Of a stretch of DNA of 64,000 bases, positions 60,801 to 64,000 are shown piece after piece. The position numbers were made by a program, and so were the translations under genes. The notes below the pieces were generated by a model, which made no database searches, was not told where the DNA came from, and saw only the letters and a program-made list of their open reading frames with translations. The stretch is from an uncultured Clostridium sp. (GTDB lineage: Bacteria; Bacillota; Clostridia; Christensenellales; CAG-138), in NCBI GenBank assembly GCA_900542285.1, contig UQNF01000005.1:12500-76499 (forward strand), given 5' to 3'. Each line of letters opens with the position of its first letter. The first letter of the stretch is position 1.

Positions 60801-60962
60801 AGCTATTCCAACCTCTGCTATGCTCCCACCAGCGCAACCACCAACAGCTACGTACAGATCTATAAGTACGTTCCTGCTTCCAGCGCAAGCGTAGTTGAGG
60901 CTCCGCTCTTCAGCTCAATGAACATGACAGCAGTTATAACCAAAAACAGTATCGCGTTCTAA
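57816..60962 (+). CDS. Secreted caspase-like cysteine peptidase with Big-2 and repeated C-terminal modules
   Basis: A 1048-aa exported protein with a signal peptide ending near residue 26. Residues 140-360 form a clan CD (caspase/gingipain/clostripain-like) domain: VIIYDSHGTQSG with His201 and VWMAICEGMKKEG with Cys261, strands and helices in the expected order. A Big-2 Ig-like domain follows (about 371-465). Then come two related modules of about 130 residues (LTSGCTYIIVASDCSYAV; LTAGGTYIIIDSGCSYAV), joined by a Pro/Thr/Ala linker, and a third, more distant one at the end. Codon choice is very biased toward C-ending codons, suggesting heavy expression. Substrates are unknown. Confidence 0.82.
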   Translation: MKTRKIISLVLAMILVFALVPVATLAEGIDSMANEVKGMRKLDNVWAELEAVEAAALKNSTADRTQVINAVYLAALNNPNVDKDSFSDFTKDGFFFTVDGMYNAYNFRLRNELDTNCDSIPESERTIFVPGTSKDAGSKNVLLVAPYYGHDSSFTDQYKNEAQSIANATGGSYTLIQSTNATGPAIAAAYPDKGVIIYDSHGTQSGTSSYLCLTTNTGITTTDYNNGWAVKSGTAAFIDGRYIQNHITSSLANPFVWMAICEGMKKEGKGTTGTALLAAGCGAVYGYSQSVSFTGDYKYEACFWTQMKNGATVAEAFQAMKDTYGVPDPVSGGDAYPIVMSDVDAFPSNPDSEQTVYCTWKLFGSTDPVAVTSISLSPTSAEVGVGATTALSLTVNPSDASDYTVAWKTSNSSIATVSGSGNTATVTGVAEGTATITATVTDNVGNTTYTKTATISVVPFTGWMKVDTLTSGCTYIIVASDCSYAVGNSAVTNSHYLNGVAVTVNDDNTLTLGSSVSESAISWVATSSGSGWTFYNAATGKYMGLDSSEYIYPSSTALAWLYDSNYYLNNQTDSEGYYYLSYDSTNSRYTTSKNGTAINFYQYVSSGTVSTPEPTATPTPAPTATPTAAPTATPTAAPTATPTAAPTATPTAAPTATPTSAPTVEPTAEPVADTWVKVDSLTAGGTYIIIDSGCSYAVSNNTVSSGRYLAPVAVTVNSDGTLTIGSSVDVDSISWVVGGSSSGWTFKSVGSGLYMGLDSSEYLSVVSNAHEWVITSAGYLDNQTDSAAYYYLSYSSSGTSRYTTSKSSTSLNAISFYKLVSATEPDPTAEPDPTVEPTVAPTAAPVAQDMYVPVDTIDTNGTYMIGFVVGDEVYVIMNYNPSGSGNSKYYYSYSYNYYGYTTKAVMDGENIVGVEGRVTDPAYCTWTFSSTTGGRIKSTYNSRYLVAYSSSSYSDLYPGTSSSYSNWVYSATNHTLSYKVSTSITKYATYKASAGSYSNLCYAPTSATTNSYVQIYKYVPASSASVVEAPLFSSMNMTAVITKNSIAF
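59677..59796 (+). repeat. In-frame 24-base tandem repeat (Pro/Thr/Ala linker)
   Basis: Five near-identical 24-base units (unit starts CTCCTACTGCGACCCCGACC) encode eight-residue blocks of the type APTATPTA. They form the linker between two C-terminal modules of the peptidase. Copy number may vary between strains by slippage. Confidence 0.88.
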
Positions 60963-60985
60963 CAAGAGCTTCATAGAAAGCAACA

Positions 60986-61016
60986 GTGCCGCGGTTCAGA
61001 TTGAACCGCGGCACTC
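60986..61016 (+). terminator. Strong terminator after the peptidase gene
   Basis: A perfect 14-bp stem AGTGCCGCGGTTCA/TGAACCGCGGCACT with a three-base loop, followed by CGCTTTTAAGTTT. It lies between convergent genes and may act for both. Confidence 0.85.
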
Positions 61017-61031
61017 GCTTTTAAGTTTAGA

Positions 61032-62009
61032 TTATTTGTTTAAAAACCTGATGTTCTGCTTGACAGGTAGCTCATAGCTTATCGGAGCAGAGCCTTCCAG
61101 ATCCTCGGCGAACATATCCACAGCGGATATTTGGCTGTTTTCATAGGTCGTGAAGTAATAAACTCCTCTTTCCAGATTACAGCAGCATGAATAGAGCGTG
61201 TATTCATAGCTTTCTCCAAGCCGCACACAGCCTCGCTGCTGCTCCACCGAGCCTAATATCTTGAAGAATTGGCTGATGCTCTCAAGCTCAGCAGCGCCGG
61301 AAACGGAATTCAGCTTGGTAAACGCTGCCTTAACAAACCTGGATACGGAGGACAGATCTCCGGGAAGACCCATCGCGCCCATGCCACGGCTGTATGTATT
61401 AAGCTCCAGCTTGTTTGAAAAGCTGTTTTTGGGAGGGTCTATCGACAGCTGCATATAGTTATTCAGGTTAAACAGATGGTAATCAAATGTCGGATTGTTT
61501 GTCAATACTCCAACAGGATCATCATAAACCTTTAGCCCTTCCACTGTCTGCTCAACGACGATAGAGCTGTCCTTATCGCATACCATCCAATGAAGCGGCG
61601 ATAACGGAAGCTTATCGCTAAAGGCAATATTGACCAGATTAATGCGCTTCAAAAGCTCTTTAGCTTCGCTGATATCGGCGCATTGCCCCAGTACCCACGG
61701 TATAAACTCAAATGGAGTGATATTATCGCATCCGTCCTCCTCCGGCTTATAGTATGCGTTGCCGGGAAAGTTCAGCCCGGCCATACCCACTCCCTTCTCG
61801 TTAATTGCTTCATAATAGAGCGGATAGCCGTCTGTCACATAGGCCATGCCGATCAGTGCGTAATGCTGATGCAGCGTTTTGGCCCTTCTAAAACATATCG
61901 GATGGTTTCGGGGTGTTATTGTCACCGTCTCATCATACGAATACTCCAAATCCAAATTCCTGCCAAAGTAATGATCCCCTCCTGCGGAATAGACGATTGC
62001 TGTACACAT
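61032..62009 (-). CDS. bsh: Choloylglycine hydrolase family protein (bile salt hydrolase-like)
   Basis: A 325-aa Ntn-hydrolase. It starts MCTAIVY, so Cys2 becomes the N-terminal nucleophile after Met removal. Other catalytic positions are present: FGRNLDLEYS (Arg and Asp), NEKGVGMAGLNFPGNA, VLTNNPTFDYH (Asn) and SVSRFVKAAF (Arg). By family it cleaves glycine- or taurine-conjugated bile acids, or related amides such as penicillin V. The motif set looks closer to bile salt hydrolase. Transcribed alone. Confidence 0.9.
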   Translation of the reverse strand: MCTAIVYSAGGDHYFGRNLDLEYSYDETVTITPRNHPICFRRAKTLHQHYALIGMAYVTDGYPLYYEAINEKGVGMAGLNFPGNAYYKPEEDGCDNITPFEFIPWVLGQCADISEAKELLKRINLVNIAFSDKLPLSPLHWMVCDKDSSIVVEQTVEGLKVYDDPVGVLTNNPTFDYHLFNLNNYMQLSIDPPKNSFSNKLELNTYSRGMGAMGLPGDLSSVSRFVKAAFTKLNSVSGAAELESISQFFKILGSVEQQRGCVRLGESYEYTLYSCCCNLERGVYYFTTYENSQISAVDMFAEDLEGSAPISYELPVKQNIRFLNK

Positions 62010-62367
62010 TTTGTTTTCCTCCCTTGTGTTGACCCGATATCTGACGATTTGGCTAATCGATCGGCATATTTCAGCCGTTTATAAGCCTATCAATAGTATT
62101 ATACAGCAATTTCGTTCTTTTTACTGAACATTTTTTTGGTTTTGTGGAGCATTGCGCAACGGAACGCTCATCAGCCGTCATTGCTTACTGCCTGCATTTA
62201 GCCCATAACATGGCTGCCGAATTAAACAAACGCATATGATCCTCCGCTGTCGTTTTTCTTTGTCATTTAATGTCTTGCGTGCAATTCTCCTTGCAAACTT
62301 TTCTTTGCTTATCATTACATTATTTTGAACGACAGCGAGAATACTAACTGAAACGGAGGCTGTCAAT
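62010..62367. other. Intergenic region between bsh and the FAD oxidoreductase gene
   Basis: No gene seen. A TATAAT on the minus strand (near 62102-62097) is a possible bsh promoter without a clear -35. CGCTGTCG (62245-62252) is perfectly complementary to CGACAGCG (62330-62337), which could also pair with GCTGTC (62359-62364) next to the ribosome binding site of the downstream gene. Confidence 0.4.
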
Positions 62368-63669
62368 ATGGATTATTTATGGACAAAAGAAGTGACGATA
62401 CGCTCATTTCCTACGCTGGACGGCGACAAAAGCACCGATGTACTCGTCATTGGCGGAGGCATGGCAGGCGTGCTGTGCGCACTTAAACTGCAGGAGGAAG
62501 GCGTTGATTATATCCTTGTGGAAGGCAAGCAAATCGGAGGAGGAATCACAAGGGGAACCACCGCCGTCCTTACGGCTCAGCATGATACGCTGTATCTGGA
62601 CATGATAAGGAAGTTTGGTAAGGCGAAGGCCGAGCTTTATCTTAGAGCCAATCTAAATGCCGTGGAACGGTTTCGCAAGCTCAGCAAAAGCATACCCTGT
62701 GATTTTGAGGAGCGGCCGTCAATTATGTACTCGCTACACGATAAAAGTCTTATGGCAAGGGAAGCGGCGGCAATACGCTCACTGGGCTTCGATGCAGAAT
62801 TCACCACCGAAACACCGCTGCCTTTTCCTGTGGCCGGAGCAGTGCGCTTTAACGGCATGGCTCAGTTTCATCCGCTAAAGTTTCTCAAGGGCGCTGCTGA
62901 TGATCTGAACATATTCGAGAATACCTTTATATCAAAGCTGGATGGGACTACAGCTATAACTAAGCATGGCATCATCCGTGCAAATAAAGTCATCATTGCC
63001 ACTCATTTTCCCTTTATCAACAGTCATGGGCTGTATTTTGCAAAGCTCTATCAGCATCGCTCATTTGTAATTGCATTTGAACATGCCCCGGAGCTTGGCT
63101 GTACCATAATGGATGCGGCAGAAAACGGCATATACCTCCGCAACTATAACGGACTCCTGATAGTTGGCGGCGGAGACCATCGCACCGGCAAGAAGGGCGG
63201 CGGATTTGATGTCCCCCGCGCATTTGCAAAGCGCTATTTTCCAAAGGCAAAGGAAAAATACGCATGGGCAAATCAGGATTGCGCGAGCCTTGACGGAGTG
63301 CCCTATATCGGAAGATACAGCGCAGGACTGCCCAATGTTTATGTTGCGTCGGGCTTCAATCTTTGGGGTATGACCAGCTCTATGGTCGCTTCCGAAATAC
63401 TGACAGACATGGTATTGGAACGAAAAAACCAATTTGCTTCCGCATTTGATACAGGGCGGAGCATGCTCACCGGGCAGCTATTCTCCAACCTCGGCACAAC
63501 GCTGCTGAATCTTATTACCCCCACACCTAAACGCTGCTCTCATTTAGGCTGCGCGCTCAAATGGAATCCGGAGGAGCAAAGCTGGGACTGTCCCTGCCAT
63601 GGTTCACGCTTTGATAAGAACGGACGCATCATCAACAATCCTGCCATGAGGGACAGCAGTGTTGAATAA
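62368..63669 (+). CDS. FAD-dependent oxidoreductase with C-terminal Rieske domain
   Basis: A 433-aa protein. Residues 24-50 are a dinucleotide-binding motif (DVLVIGGGMAGVLCALKLQ), and the body is a DAO-type flavoprotein fold (ITRGTTAVLTAQHDTLY). The last 60 residues hold a short Rieske centre: CSHLGC and CPCHG, the Cys/His ligands of a 2Fe-2S cluster. Such DAO-Rieske proteins are found in many Firmicutes, with unknown substrate. ACGGAGG precedes the ATG. It overlaps the next ORF by 11 bases. Confidence 0.9.
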   Translation: MDYLWTKEVTIRSFPTLDGDKSTDVLVIGGGMAGVLCALKLQEEGVDYILVEGKQIGGGITRGTTAVLTAQHDTLYLDMIRKFGKAKAELYLRANLNAVERFRKLSKSIPCDFEERPSIMYSLHDKSLMAREAAAIRSLGFDAEFTTETPLPFPVAGAVRFNGMAQFHPLKFLKGAADDLNIFENTFISKLDGTTAITKHGIIRANKVIIATHFPFINSHGLYFAKLYQHRSFVIAFEHAPELGCTIMDAAENGIYLRNYNGLLIVGGGDHRTGKKGGGFDVPRAFAKRYFPKAKEKYAWANQDCASLDGVPYIGRYSAGLPNVYVASGFNLWGMTSSMVASEILTDMVLERKNQFASAFDTGRSMLTGQLFSNLGTTLLNLITPTPKRCSHLGCALKWNPEEQSWDCPCHGSRFDKNGRIINNPAMRDSSVE

Positions 63670-63976
63670 GGGATTTGAAGGCTGGTATTACAAGCATCAG
63701 CTTAATGGCGACATGATCGCATTCATCCCCGGGAGGGCCGAAAGCGGCGCATTCGTACAGATGATTTCATCGGAAGGCTCAAGACAGTTCGATTTGCCGG
63801 ACCTATCTGTGAACGGTGATTACGTCCGTGCGGGCAGCTGCTTTTTTTCACCATATGGCTGCAGGATTGATCTTCCGGGCGTCAGCGGAGAGCTCTCCTA
63901 TGGAAGGCTTACTCCGCTGCGTTCCGATATTATGGGGCCGTTCCGTGTTGAGGTACAATACATGGGTAACAAATAA
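63659..63976 (+). CDS. Truncated tocopherol-cyclase-like protein
   Basis: A 105-aa ORF starting with GTG at 63659 (GAGGGA upstream). The sequence KGFEGWYYKHQLNGDMIAFI and LTPLRSDIMGPFR match the N-terminal third of bacterial tocopherol-cyclase-like proteins, which are usually about 300 aa. It stops at 63976, right after the DIMGPF motif, where relatives continue with a conserved M-x-C-R-H block. The loss of the rest may be a frameshift or a real shortening; only 24 bases remain in the window to judge. It overlaps the oxidoreductase gene, so the two were probably co-expressed. Confidence 0.6.
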   Translation: MLNKGFEGWYYKHQLNGDMIAFIPGRAESGAFVQMISSEGSRQFDLPDLSVNGDYVRAGSCFFSPYGCRIDLPGVSGELSYGRLTPLRSDIMGPFRVEVQYMGNK

Positions 63977-64000
63977 GAAGCAAGAGAAGGTTCTCCTGTG

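Noticed and set aside
1..64000. CRISPR arrays, insertion sequences, prophage genes, integrases
   Set aside because: No regularly spaced direct repeats with unique spacers, no transposase- or integrase-like proteins, and no terminal repeat pairs were seen.

Overview
The window reads as chromosomal DNA of a spore-lineage Firmicute (class Clostridia), probably a gut anaerobe. Signs seen: strong AGGAGG-type ribosome binding sites, sigma-A promoters with 17-bp spacers, a SAM-I riboswitch before metK, a rubrerythrin with two rubredoxin domains, a bile-salt-hydrolase-like gene, a dockerin protein, Bacillus-like gene order (rpsO, pnp, ylxY, mlpA; the ylmE, sepF, divIVA-type cluster) and many secreted proteins with Pro/Thr/Glu linkers. 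Order and genus cannot be fixed from this sequence; a Christensenellales- or Oscillospiraceae-like lineage is an inference. No insertion sequence, prophage, rRNA or CRISPR array was seen. One tRNA (Trp) is present.

Layout. 1-2.8 kb: the 5' end of a sugar-binding lipoprotein behind a LacI regulator with its own promoter and operator, then an ArsB/SLC13-type permease. 2.8-4.9 kb: groES-groEL. 4.9-8.9 kb: a 20-codon leader peptide and an attenuator hairpin ahead of a heterodimeric multidrug ABC exporter (BmrCD type), followed by an rRNA m5C methyltransferase. 10.3-14.6 kb: a small membrane protein, a zinc-ribbon protein, an orphan NMT1/THI5-like binding lipoprotein, a secreted CHAP-type hydrolase and a UPF0489 protein. 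14.6-18.8 kb: pstSCAB-phoU, with a circularly permuted PstS. 19-24.2 kb: a division and housekeeping cluster (DivIVA-like, SepF, YlmE, HlyD-like, dUTPase, MlpA, YlxY). 24.3-27.3 kb: pnp, rpsO and tRNA-Trp. 27.4-32 kb: envelope genes (GerMN lipoprotein, UppP, MurA, degenerate M23 protein). 32-36.8 kb: a divergent XRE regulator/membrane protein pair, GNAT, rubrerythrin, metK with its riboswitch. 36.8-47.5 kb: a membrane protein with a papain-like partner, Mfd, HutD, an EamA exporter, MurC, a double GNAT and a P-loop protein.

47.6-51.3 kb holds the strongest candidate for an undescribed system: a predicted radical-SAM peptide-modification (RiPP) cassette with a 79-aa four-Cys precursor candidate, a membrane-anchored protein of unknown fold, an HPr-kinase-like protein, a radical SAM/SPASM enzyme and a stand-alone PqqD-type recognition protein. 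The next upstream gene on the same strand encodes a 1920-aa secreted vWA/dockerin protein. Divergent from that is a secreted caspase-like cysteine peptidase, apparently highly expressed, with Big-2 and repeated C-terminal modules. 61-64 kb: a choloylglycine hydrolase family gene, an FAD oxidoreductase with a C-terminal Rieske domain, and a truncated tocopherol-cyclase-like gene at the window edge.

Themes: much of the window serves the cell envelope (MurA, MurC, UppP, hydrolases, SepF), phosphate and drug transport, and surface or secreted proteins. Several loci show cis-acting RNA control readable from the sequence: leader-peptide attenuation, a SAM riboswitch, structured pnp and vWA-gene leaders, and 5'-terminal hairpins on two transcripts.
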